Part shown: piece after piece, positions 1-5,041 of the stretch | Layout: each line of letters begins with the position of its first letter | Position numbering within the stretch: position 1 is the first letter of the stretch | NCBI GenBank assembly: GCA_001701075.1 | Contig: DAAK01000138.1 | Span: forward strand, 1 to 6,739 | DNA length: 6,739 nt | Direction: 5' to 3' | DNA from: Bacteroidales bacterium GP3 | GTDB taxonomy: Bacteria; Bacteroidota; Bacteroidia; Bacteroidales; Muribaculaceae | The notes under the pieces: generated by a model | Seen by the model: only the letters and a program-made list of their open reading frames with translations | Databases searched by the model: none | What the model was told of the DNA's origin: nothing | Position numbers and translations under genes: made by a program

Positions 1-557
1 ATCATTTCCTTGATGGTATAGAGATAACCTGTCGGATTATTTGGATTGCAGATAAGTATACCCTTTGTGCGGGGAGTGATAAGTTTTTCAAACTCTTCAA
101 TTGGAGGGAGTGCAAATCCCTTGTCGATAGATGAAGGAATTGAGACGATCTTTGCGCCAGCAGAGATTGCAAACGCCATATAATTGGCATAAGCCGGTTC
201 CGGGACAATAATCTCGTCGCCCGGATCAAGGCATGCCATGAAAGAGAAGAGCACAGCCTCTGAGCCACCGCAAGTCACGATGATATCATCGACATCCACA
301 TCAATGTTGAATCGGTGGTAGTATTCCTTTAGTTTCTTGCGAAGAGACAGCAGACCGTCTGACGGGCTGTACTCAAGGACTTCTCTGTCGATCTTGCGAA
401 GAGCTTCGAAAGCCTGTGGAGGAGTGGGAAGGTCGGGCTGTCCGATATTAAGGCGATACACCTTTATGCCCCTGTTGACCGCATCAATGGCAAGAGGGGT
501 AAGTCTTCTGATAGGGGAAGCCGGCATTTCAAAGCCGCGCTCTGACAATTTAGCCAT
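1..557 (-). CDS. PLP-dependent aminotransferase, aspartate aminotransferase-like (partial, 3' end off window)
   Basis: This is the first 185 codons of a class I/II (fold type I) aminotransferase; the rest, including the PLP-binding lysine, lies beyond the left edge. The protein starts MAKLSERGFEMPASPIRRL at 557. Visible family marks are LNIGQPDLPTP at about residues 36-46, YSPSDGLLSLR at 63-73, the PLP-phosphate loop GGSEA at 97-101, PEPAYANY at 120-127 and the signature NPNNPTG at 171-177, whose Asn contacts the PLP ring. Such enzymes move an amino group between an amino acid and a 2-oxo acid in the cytoplasm. Aspartate/2-oxoglutarate is the usual assignment for this subgroup, but substrate cannot be settled from half a protein. 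It starts 23 nt after the luxS stop on the same strand, so the two are probably co-transcribed. The spacer carries three heptamer repeats and an A-rich leader with no Shine-Dalgarno. The reading frame is intact, so the truncation comes from the window edge and not from decay. Confidence 0.93.
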   Translation of the reverse strand, partial: MAKLSERGFEMPASPIRRLTPLAIDAVNRGIKVYRLNIGQPDLPTPPQAFEALRKIDREVLEYSPSDGLLSLRKKLKEYYHRFNIDVDVDDIIVTCGGSEAVLFSFMACLDPGDEIIVPEPAYANYMAFAISAGAKIVSIPSSIDKGFALPPIEEFEKLITPRTKGILICNPNNPTGYLYTIKEM

Positions 558-570
558 ATTTTTTGTAGAA

Positions 571-591
571 TTTTCAGTTGTCAGTTTTCAG
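571..591 (-). repeat. Heptamer tandem repeat at the luxS-aminotransferase junction
   Basis: Read on the minus strand this is CTGAAAA, CTGACAA, CTGAAAA, preceded by GAGTACCCAA. Eighteen bases are identical to the array at 1426-1443, and the GAGTAC lead-in is shared as well, so both belong to one repeat family. The luxS stop codon (TGA, 583-581) is built from the middle unit. The repeat ends 13 nt before the start codon of the aminotransferase gene. Confidence 0.85.
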
Positions 592-1063
592 TTGGGTACT
601 CAGTGGAGAGGTCGGGAGAATTGAGGACAGCAAGAAAATCCCGGGCTGCCATCCGCGTTTCCGGAAGATTCATCAGCAGGTAGTTGCCGCAGTCTTTCGG
701 TGTCGCGCCAGGCACTTCTCCATCAAATTCAGCGATGAAGGAGAAGGTTTCCTTCAGAAGTGGGACAATATCGGCACTTGCCGTATCCCCCTGCACCAAG
801 AGATAATTGCCGGTGCAGCATCCCATAGGGCCCCAATACACAATGCGGCTTCCCCACTCCGGATGATTGCGGAGATAGGTGGCGGCAAGATGCTCCATTG
901 CATGAAGCGCTGAAATTGAAAGGGCTGGCTGACGGTTGGGAGCCGTCATTCTGACATCAAAAGTGGTGATGACATCCCCGCTTGGAGTAGTGTCCTTACG
1001 GCTCACGTACACTCCCGGTTGGAGCTTGAGATGGTCAATCGTGAAACTTGCTATCTTTTTCAT
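581..1063 (-). CDS. luxS: S-ribosylhomocysteine lyase LuxS
   Basis: LuxS cleaves S-ribosylhomocysteine to homocysteine and DPD, the precursor of autoinducer-2, in the activated methyl cycle; it is a cytoplasmic metal-dependent homodimer. The 160-residue length is normal for the family. The metal site is complete: HAMEH at 54-58 gives H54 and H58 with E57 as general base, and C125 in KDCGNY is the third ligand. The catalytic cysteine is C82 in GPMGC. FDVRM at 35-39 and the N-terminal SFTIDHLKL block also match the family. One oddity is that residue 83, just after the catalytic Cys and usually Arg or Gln, is a second Cys (GCCTGNY). The last residues (TEN-stop) are encoded inside a heptamer repeat, so the C-terminal tail looks repeat-derived. 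The nucleosidase that makes its substrate (Pfs/MtnN) is not in the window. The gene probably heads an operon with the downstream aminotransferase. The ATG lies 4 nt after a -7 promoter box. Confidence 0.96.
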   Translation of the reverse strand: MKKIASFTIDHLKLQPGVYVSRKDTTPSGDVITTFDVRMTAPNRQPALSISALHAMEHLAATYLRNHPEWGSRIVYWGPMGCCTGNYLLVQGDTASADIVPLLKETFSFIAEFDGEVPGATPKDCGNYLLMNLPETRMAARDFLAVLNSPDLSTEYPTEN

Positions 1064-1067
1064 TCTG

Positions 1068-1075
1068 CAAAGTTA
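1068..1075 (-). promoter_or_regulatory. luxS -7 promoter box (TAACTTTG)
   Basis: TAACTTTG on the minus strand matches the Bacteroidota -7 consensus TAnnTTTG exactly. It ends only 4 nt before the luxS ATG. If transcription starts a few bases downstream, as is usual for this box, the transcript would be leaderless or nearly so. No clear -33 TTTG element is seen at the expected 19-21 nt spacing, so the call rests on the -7 box and its position. Confidence 0.5.
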
Positions 1076-1130
1076 ATCAAAATTCCACAAATTAAGGAAT
1101 ATTTTGCATCAAATATATAAGATTTACACC

Positions 1131-1138
1131 TAATTTTG
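1131..1138 (+). promoter_or_regulatory. xseB -7 promoter box (TAATTTTG)
   Basis: TAATTTTG matches the Bacteroidota TAnnTTTG -7 consensus and lies 30 nt before the xseB ATG, leaving a short A-rich leader of roughly 25 nt. A TTTG at 1103-1106 could be the -33 element, but the 24-nt spacing is longer than the usual 19-21. The box is divergent from the luxS box, so about 55 nt separates the two -7 elements and the polymerases may compete for the same DNA. Confidence 0.55.
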
Positions 1139-1168
1139 CGTTCAATCCTAAGATAAAAACCAACTTTT

Positions 1169-1378
1169 ATGAAAACCGAACAACTGAAATATTCAGAAGC
1201 AATCGCCGAACTTGAGGCTATCACAGCCAAGATGCAGAGTCCTGACTGCGACATTGACTCTCTCGGTGCCCTCACCTCACGCGCTCTCGAACTGCTCAAA
1301 TTCTGCAAAGAAAAACTCTTCGTCACCGACCAGGAAGTCAAGAAATGCCTTGAGACTCTCAGCGACTCGCTGAGTTGA
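1169..1378 (+). CDS. xseB: Exodeoxyribonuclease VII small subunit
   Basis: This is the small subunit of exonuclease VII, which with several copies bound to one XseA large subunit degrades single-stranded DNA in repair. The 69-residue length and all-helical composition are typical. Family marks are the N-terminal helix YSEAIAELEAITAKM at 8-22, the short turn with D28/D30/L32, and the second helix RALELLKFCKEKL at 38-50, including the conserved cysteine-lysine-Leu pattern. The start at 1169 follows an A-rich leader (aaaaaccaactttt) and a -7 box, with no Shine-Dalgarno. The large-subunit gene xseA is usually adjacent in bacteria but is absent here: the upstream neighbour is divergent luxS and the downstream neighbour is a lipoprotein. 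The stop codon lies inside a GAGTTGA heptamer pair that begins the repeat block before the next gene. Cotranscription with the lipoprotein is likely because no separate promoter is visible between them. Confidence 0.88.
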   Translation: MKTEQLKYSEAIAELEAITAKMQSPDCDIDSLGALTSRALELLKFCKEKLFVTDQEVKKCLETLSDSLS

Positions 1379-1446
1379 GAGTTGAGAGATGAGTACTCTG
1401 AAAACTGAAAACTGAAAACTGACAGCTGAAAACTGACAACTGACGA
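1372..1446 (+). repeat. Compound heptamer tandem repeat filling the xseB-ompA spacer
   Basis: The block reads GAGTTGA x2 (1372-1385), one variant GAGATGA (1386-1392), a GTACT joint, then seven in-phase 7-nt units from 1398 to 1446: CTGAAAA three times, CTGACAG, CTGAAAA, CTGACAA, CTGACGA. It starts inside the xseB stop codon region and ends 2 nt before the lipoprotein ATG, so nearly the whole 70-nt spacer is repeat. A shorter copy of the same element lies at 571-591 on the opposite strand. There are no spacers of CRISPR type and no coding potential. Function is unknown. Confidence 0.9.
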
Positions 1447-1448
1447 CG

Positions 1449-3446
1449 ATGACAACGACGACAACGCTGAAAACGCTGAAAACCCTAATAGCAATAATGA
1501 TTATTGCTATCCTGCCGTCGTGCAAGTCGGTCAAGCTTTCGGATGCCGACGACACTCTGGCTCGCGGCGAGTTTTTCGAGGCTTCCAAGATGTATCGGAA
1601 GATCTACAACCGTCTGACAAAGCCCGACGAACGTCCTCTTCGTGGAGAGGTGGCATATAAGCTTGGCACCTGTTTCCAGCGTCTCAACCGCCCCGCAAAT
1701 GCCGCCGCTGCCTATCAGAACGCCGTCAGATATGGCTACCCGGACTCTACGGTATACCTGAATCTCGGCAAAATGCTTCAGGCCAATGGCAAATACGCCC
1801 AGGCTGTCGCTGAATATGAAAAGTTTCTCGAATGGCAACCCGACGACCGGATAGCACAGACTGGCATCAGAGGTTGCAACCTTGCTATAGCTTCAAAGAG
1901 CAGCCCCAAGAGCCGCTATGTGGTGAAGCAGGCAAAGCTTTTCAATTCCCGACGGGCCGATTTCGCCCCAATGTATCTCGACAAGAACTTTGACGTGCTC
2001 TATTTCACCACCACCAATGAGAAAGTGATAGGTGAAAACAAGTCGGAGATAACCGGCATGAAGAAAGGTGACATTTGGGTTTCTAAAAAAAACGAGAAAG
2101 GCGAATGGATGAGGGCAGAACCTGCGGAAGGGGAACTGAACACGGATGCGGACGAGGGTATCATTTCCTTTTCCCCTGATGGCCAGACCATGTATCTCAC
2201 GGTCGCAAAAAGGTCGGAGACATCTTCTACTACTGTAGAGATCCACACTTCGAGGAGAAGCGAGGCTTCCTGGAGCGCATCCCAAAAATTTGAGATTCTC
2301 AATGACACAGTCACTGCCGTTGGGCATCCTGCTGTTTCTCCCGACGGAAGATATCTATATTTCTCTTCCGACATGCCAGGCGGCTATGGAGGTCTCGACA
2401 TCTGGCGCATCAATCTTAATGAGCGCGGTGGCTCACTCGAGAATCTCGGCCCGCAAATCAACACAGCTGCCGACGAGTCGTTTCCTTATGTCCGGACCGA
2501 CTCTATTCTCTACTTCTCAAGCAACGGACATGCCGGTTTCGGAGGTCTCGACATATTCAAGGCTACCCTTAACTCTACCGGCGACCGCTGGAGCGTAGAC
2601 AATCTCGGCATACCTATCAACTCGCAGGGTGACGATTTCGGCATCACATTCGGTCCTGGAGAATCCGGTTTCTTTAGCTCAAATCGTGGCGATGCACGTG
2701 GCTACGACCATATCTGGTCTTTCCTGCTCCCCGATCTAAAGATTACAATCTCGGGATGGGTCGTGGATAAGGACGATGAACCTGTGCCTAATGCCATCAT
2801 CAGGATCGTGGGCAACGACGGCTCCAACCAGAAGGAAGTGGCTCGCGACGACGGCAGTTTCCGCTTCAACCTCCAGAGAGGAGTGAAATATGTGATGCTT
2901 GCAGGCGCAAAGGGATATCTCAACCAGAAAGTGGAGTTTGAAAGCGACTCTGCGGAGGAAGATGCCGACTATGGCATCGACTTCATCCTCGCATCCATCA
3001 CCAAGCCAAGTGTCGTGGAGAATATTTTCTACGACTTTGACAAGGCGACACTCCGTCCGGAATCCAAGGAGGCTCTTGATGAGATAGCAGTCATGCTTGA
3101 AGATAATCCCAATGTTTCGATTGAAATGAGTGCTCATACCGACCGCAAGGGAAGTGAGGAATATAATATCGATTTGTCAGAGCGGCGCGCAAAGTCTGTA
3201 GTTGACTATCTTTTAGACAAAGGCATCAACCCGGCCCGGCTGACATGGGTCGGCTATGGCAAGACTCGCCCCAAGACCGTCACCAAGCGCATCAACAAGG
3301 AATATCCTCAATTTGAGGAAGGTACGGAGCTCACTCCGGAGTTTATCGAGACTCTTTCAGAAGAGGATAAGGAGGCTGCCGACCAGATCAATCGTCGCAC
3401 AGAATTCCAAGTCACAGCTATCGACACAGATTTCGAACTCCTTTAG
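1449..3446 (+). CDS. PorE-like OmpA-family lipoprotein (TPR, PD40 propeller, CRD, OmpA_C)
   Basis: This 665-residue envelope lipoprotein probably bridges membrane and cell wall. A type II signal peptide has core LIAIMIIAI (13-21) and lipobox LPSC with Cys25. Next come TPR-like helices (about 30-145) and a PD40/WD40-like propeller (about 165-428) with repeated blades such as FSPDGQTMYLT (241-251), SPDGRYLYFSSD (297-308) and YFSSNGHAGFGGLDIF (355-370). A carboxypeptidase-regulatory-like beta domain follows (about 431-500), then an OmpA_C domain (about 521-657). In OmpA_C, HTDRKG gives D565 and LSERRA gives R580, the 15-residue-spaced pair that binds diaminopimelate. Order and length match PorE of the Porphyromonas type IX secretion system (about 670 aa). 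However, similar proteins occur widely in Bacteroidales, and no other T9SS gene is in the window, so secretion function is not shown. The start at 1449 gives a complete signal peptide; the next Met (17) would destroy it. Codons 1-12 (MTTTTTLKTLKT) look derived from the adjoining repeat. Confidence 0.93.
   Translation: MTTTTTLKTLKTLIAIMIIAILPSCKSVKLSDADDTLARGEFFEASKMYRKIYNRLTKPDERPLRGEVAYKLGTCFQRLNRPANAAAAYQNAVRYGYPDSTVYLNLGKMLQANGKYAQAVAEYEKFLEWQPDDRIAQTGIRGCNLAIASKSSPKSRYVVKQAKLFNSRRADFAPMYLDKNFDVLYFTTTNEKVIGENKSEITGMKKGDIWVSKKNEKGEWMRAEPAEGELNTDADEGIISFSPDGQTMYLTVAKRSETSSTTVEIHTSRRSEASWSASQKFEILNDTVTAVGHPAVSPDGRYLYFSSDMPGGYGGLDIWRINLNERGGSLENLGPQINTAADESFPYVRTDSILYFSSNGHAGFGGLDIFKATLNSTGDRWSVDNLGIPINSQGDDFGITFGPGESGFFSSNRGDARGYDHIWSFLLPDLKITISGWVVDKDDEPVPNAIIRIVGNDGSNQKEVARDDGSFRFNLQRGVKYVMLAGAKGYLNQKVEFESDSAEEDADYGIDFILASITKPSVVENIFYDFDKATLRPESKEALDEIAVMLEDNPNVSIEMSAHTDRKGSEEYNIDLSERRAKSVVDYLLDKGINPARLTWVGYGKTRPKTVTKRINKEYPQFEEGTELTPEFIETLSEEDKEAADQINRRTEFQVTAIDTDFELL
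1464..1481 (+). repeat. In-frame 9-nt direct repeat in the lipoprotein signal peptide
   Basis: ACGCTGAAA occurs twice in tandem, encoding TLK-TLK at residues 6-11. It resembles the CTGAAAA heptamers just upstream with a two-base insertion (ACG-CTGAAA), as if the array had run through the start codon and been kept in frame. It supplies the two lysines of the positively charged n-region of the signal peptide. Confidence 0.75.
1488..1510. repeat. 23-nt perfect palindrome within the signal-peptide coding region
   Basis: Left arm ATAGCAATAAT (1488-1498), central G (1499) and right arm ATTATTGCTAT (1500-1510) form an 11-bp perfect inverted repeat. It lies 39 nt inside the lipoprotein gene and encodes IAIMIIAI of the hydrophobic core. 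As RNA it could form a stem of about 9 bp with a small loop near the ribosome initiation zone. As DNA it could be a dimeric protein site. It may also be a by-product of Ile/Ala codons. Confidence 0.85.
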
Positions 3447-3496
3447 TGCGTATCAGTCAATAATTTACAATTTTTACATACTAATCCTGACAAACG

Positions 3497-3517
3497 GCTA
3501 ATCATTTACCAATTAGC
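3497..3517. terminator. Weak inverted repeat downstream of the lipoprotein gene
   Basis: GCTAAT (3497-3502) and ATTAGC (3512-3517) are perfect 6-nt complements around a 9-nt loop, about 50 nt after the lipoprotein stop. The stem is short, AT-rich and has no following T run, so it is at best a marginal terminator candidate. No better hairpin was found between 3447 and 3688. Confidence 0.2.
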
Positions 3518-3586
3518 AACTTACTACAAGAAAATGTCCTTTTAAATGTTAAAAAATATGAGAAAATAGAAAAAAGTTCCAAATTT

Positions 3587-3619
3587 CTTGAATTTTTTCA
3601 TAAAAAAACATTAAATTTG
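3587..3619 (+). promoter_or_regulatory. Promoter of the fimbria-like operon (-33 CTTG, -7 TAAATTTG)
   Basis: TAAATTTG at 3612-3619 matches the Bacteroidota -7 consensus TAnnTTTG. CTTG at 3587-3590 lies 21 nt upstream and matches the -33 TTTG in three of four bases at the expected spacing. The surrounding DNA is very AT-rich with A and T tracts. Transcription would start near 3622-3626, giving a leader of about 65 nt to the 3689 ATG. No inverted repeats flank the box that would make it an obvious invertible promoter. Confidence 0.65.
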
Positions 3620-3688
3620 CAGTTAAAACTTATCTTTAATCTAATTTTAGTCGTTTGACTGCCCTTAACATCGCAATAATACAACAAA

Positions 3689-5041
3689 ATGTCAACCAGA
3701 ACGGACATAACCTGTATGTATAAAATGGGGATGTTCACAATATTAGCTATTGTGTTCCTTGGCATAGGCTCTCTCCAGGCTTCTGCCAAGGGTCTTGTGC
3801 GCGATACCGTAAGGGAGACAGTCAAGGTGCATTATAGGGTAGGCAAATACAATCTTGATCCAAAATTCAAAAACAATAAGGCGCGTCTCGATTCTCTCGT
3901 ATACGAAATGGGCGATGCCCATCACGAGCGCAAGGTGACCAAAATCGAGATTATCGGCGGTGCATCACCAGAGGGTTCATTGAAACTCAACGACATGCTC
4001 TCTCACAAACGTGCCGCAAGCTTCATCGATTACCTTGACGAATTTGTTGAGATACCTGACTCCATCATATCATACACATTCCTCGGCAGAGACTGGAATG
4101 GTCTCCGTAAGTTTGTAGTCGCTGACCCGGAAGTGCCGCAGAAGGAGGAAGTGATGGTGCTTCTCGACGAGATCACTTCTAAAGAAGAGGTTTCGGAAAA
4201 GGAAGGCAATGCTTATCTCAAGAGACTCAAGAAGATTGGAAACGGGAAATCATATAGATATCTTTATAAGAATATATTCCCTGCATTGCGTGAATCAAGG
4301 TTTATAGTCCATTATCTCAACCCAATGCGCTATAAGCTACCACGATATTACGGTCTTCCACCTTCCATCCCATTGATGGCAAACAAGCCATCCTTGACAG
4401 ATGCCATATTTATAGAAGAGTTGCAACCCATCACCAATATTCTCGAGGAGGATGCGCCCAAGAAACCATTCTATATGGCACTTAAGACCAACATGCTGTA
4501 TGACGCACTTGCCATACCCAATATCTATGCTGAGTTCTATGTCGGCAAGAATTGGTCGATAGCAGGAGGCGGCATGTATGCATGGTGGAGCTATGACCGT
4601 CGTCACCGTTATTGGAGGGTCTATGGGGGCGACATTACAGCACGCCGCTGGTTTGGCAAGGCCGCCGACCTCAAGCCTCTCACCGGTCATCACCTCGGCA
4701 TTAATGCCGGAGTTCTCACTTTCGACTATGAATGGGGTGGGGATGGATACATGGGAGGCAAACCGCGTGGTACTCTCCTCGACCGCTGCCTCTTCACTGC
4801 CGGCATTGAATATGGCTACTCACTCCCCGTGACTAAAAGACTAAACATTGACTTCTCAATAACCGCAGGCTACCTTGGTGGCAAATACATAAAGTATTTC
4901 CCATATGAGGATTACTATGTGAAGGACTCCGAATATAAAATCACATATTTCGGTCCCACCAAGGCTGAGATTTCGTTGGTTTGGCTCTTCGGGCATGGCA
5001 ATGTCAACCTGAAGAAAGAAAAGAAAGGAGGTATCAGATGA
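3689..5041 (+). CDS. DUF3575 protein with N-terminal OmpA-like domain, fimbria-locus outer-membrane component
   Basis: This 450-residue exported protein begins the surface-fibre operon. A hydrophobic segment (about 15-28) followed by LQASA suggests signal peptidase I cleavage near residue 33-34, placing it in the periplasm/outer membrane. Residues about 42-118 resemble an OmpA-like fold: IEIIGGASPEG (86-96) and LSHKRAASFIDYL (104-116). The position of the diaminopimelate-binding Asp is Ser93, while the matching Arg (R108) is kept at the usual 15-residue spacing. Residues about 260-435 fit DUF3575: KTNMLYDALAIPNIYAEFYV, alternating beta strands, aromatic girdles and a strand-like C-terminal end (AEISLVWLFG), as in a small outer-membrane barrel. 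DUF3575 genes commonly precede fimbrillin-type lipoprotein genes in Bacteroidales, which fits the neighbours. The biochemical role is unknown; anchoring or assisting assembly is inferred. Starts at 3689, 3716 or 3725 are all possible. I kept 3689 because an A-rich leader (aatacaacaaa) precedes it. The gene overlaps the next by 4 nt. Confidence 0.85.
   Translation: MSTRTDITCMYKMGMFTILAIVFLGIGSLQASAKGLVRDTVRETVKVHYRVGKYNLDPKFKNNKARLDSLVYEMGDAHHERKVTKIEIIGGASPEGSLKLNDMLSHKRAASFIDYLDEFVEIPDSIISYTFLGRDWNGLRKFVVADPEVPQKEEVMVLLDEITSKEEVSEKEGNAYLKRLKKIGNGKSYRYLYKNIFPALRESRFIVHYLNPMRYKLPRYYGLPPSIPLMANKPSLTDAIFIEELQPITNILEEDAPKKPFYMALKTNMLYDALAIPNIYAEFYVGKNWSIAGGGMYAWWSYDRRHRYWRVYGGDITARRWFGKAADLKPLTGHHLGINAGVLTFDYEWGGDGYMGGKPRGTLLDRCLFTAGIEYGYSLPVTKRLNIDFSITAGYLGGKYIKYFPYEDYYVKDSEYKITYFGPTKAEISLVWLFGHGNVNLKKEKKGGIR
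5026..5031 (+). promoter_or_regulatory. Strong Shine-Dalgarno AGGAGG before the DUF5119 gene
   Basis: AGGAGG sits 6 nt before the ATG at 5038, inside the last codons of the upstream gene (encoding GG of KKGGIR). It decides the start at 5038 over the in-frame TTG at 4981, which would add a charged tail ahead of the signal peptide. No other gene start in this window has a comparable site; the others have A-rich leaders, as is usual in Bacteroidota. Confidence 0.75.

Noticed and set aside
1..557. Aminotransferase as a pseudogene
   Set aside because: The frame is open and all expected motifs are in place; it is only cut by the window edge.
337..913. Plus-strand open frames at 337-624 and 578-913
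   Set aside because: They are antisense to the aminotransferase and luxS, which have clear family motifs; the plus-strand peptides have none.
1372..1446. CRISPR-like array
   Set aside because: The units are contiguous 7-mers with no unique spacers and no cas genes nearby.
1060..1588. Open frames on the minus strand across the heptamer array (Ser/Phe/Val-rich peptides)
   Set aside because: The peptides are translations of the repeat (SFQLSVFSFQF-like) and antisense of xseB and the lipoprotein gene; there is no family resemblance, promoter or leader.
3649..3660. Small hairpin AGTC-gttt-GACT in the operon leader
   Set aside because: A 4-bp stem is too short to call a riboswitch or attenuator.
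3447..3688. Invertible (phase-variable) promoter for the fimbria-like operon
   Set aside because: No pair of convincing inverted repeats flanks the -7/-33 boxes; only AT-rich chance complementarity (T6/A7 around cat at about 3593-3608) was seen.
4981..5037. Longer DUF5119 protein starting at TTG 4981
   Set aside because: It would put 19 charged residues before a clean lipoprotein signal peptide and ignore the AGGAGG placed 6 nt before ATG 5038.
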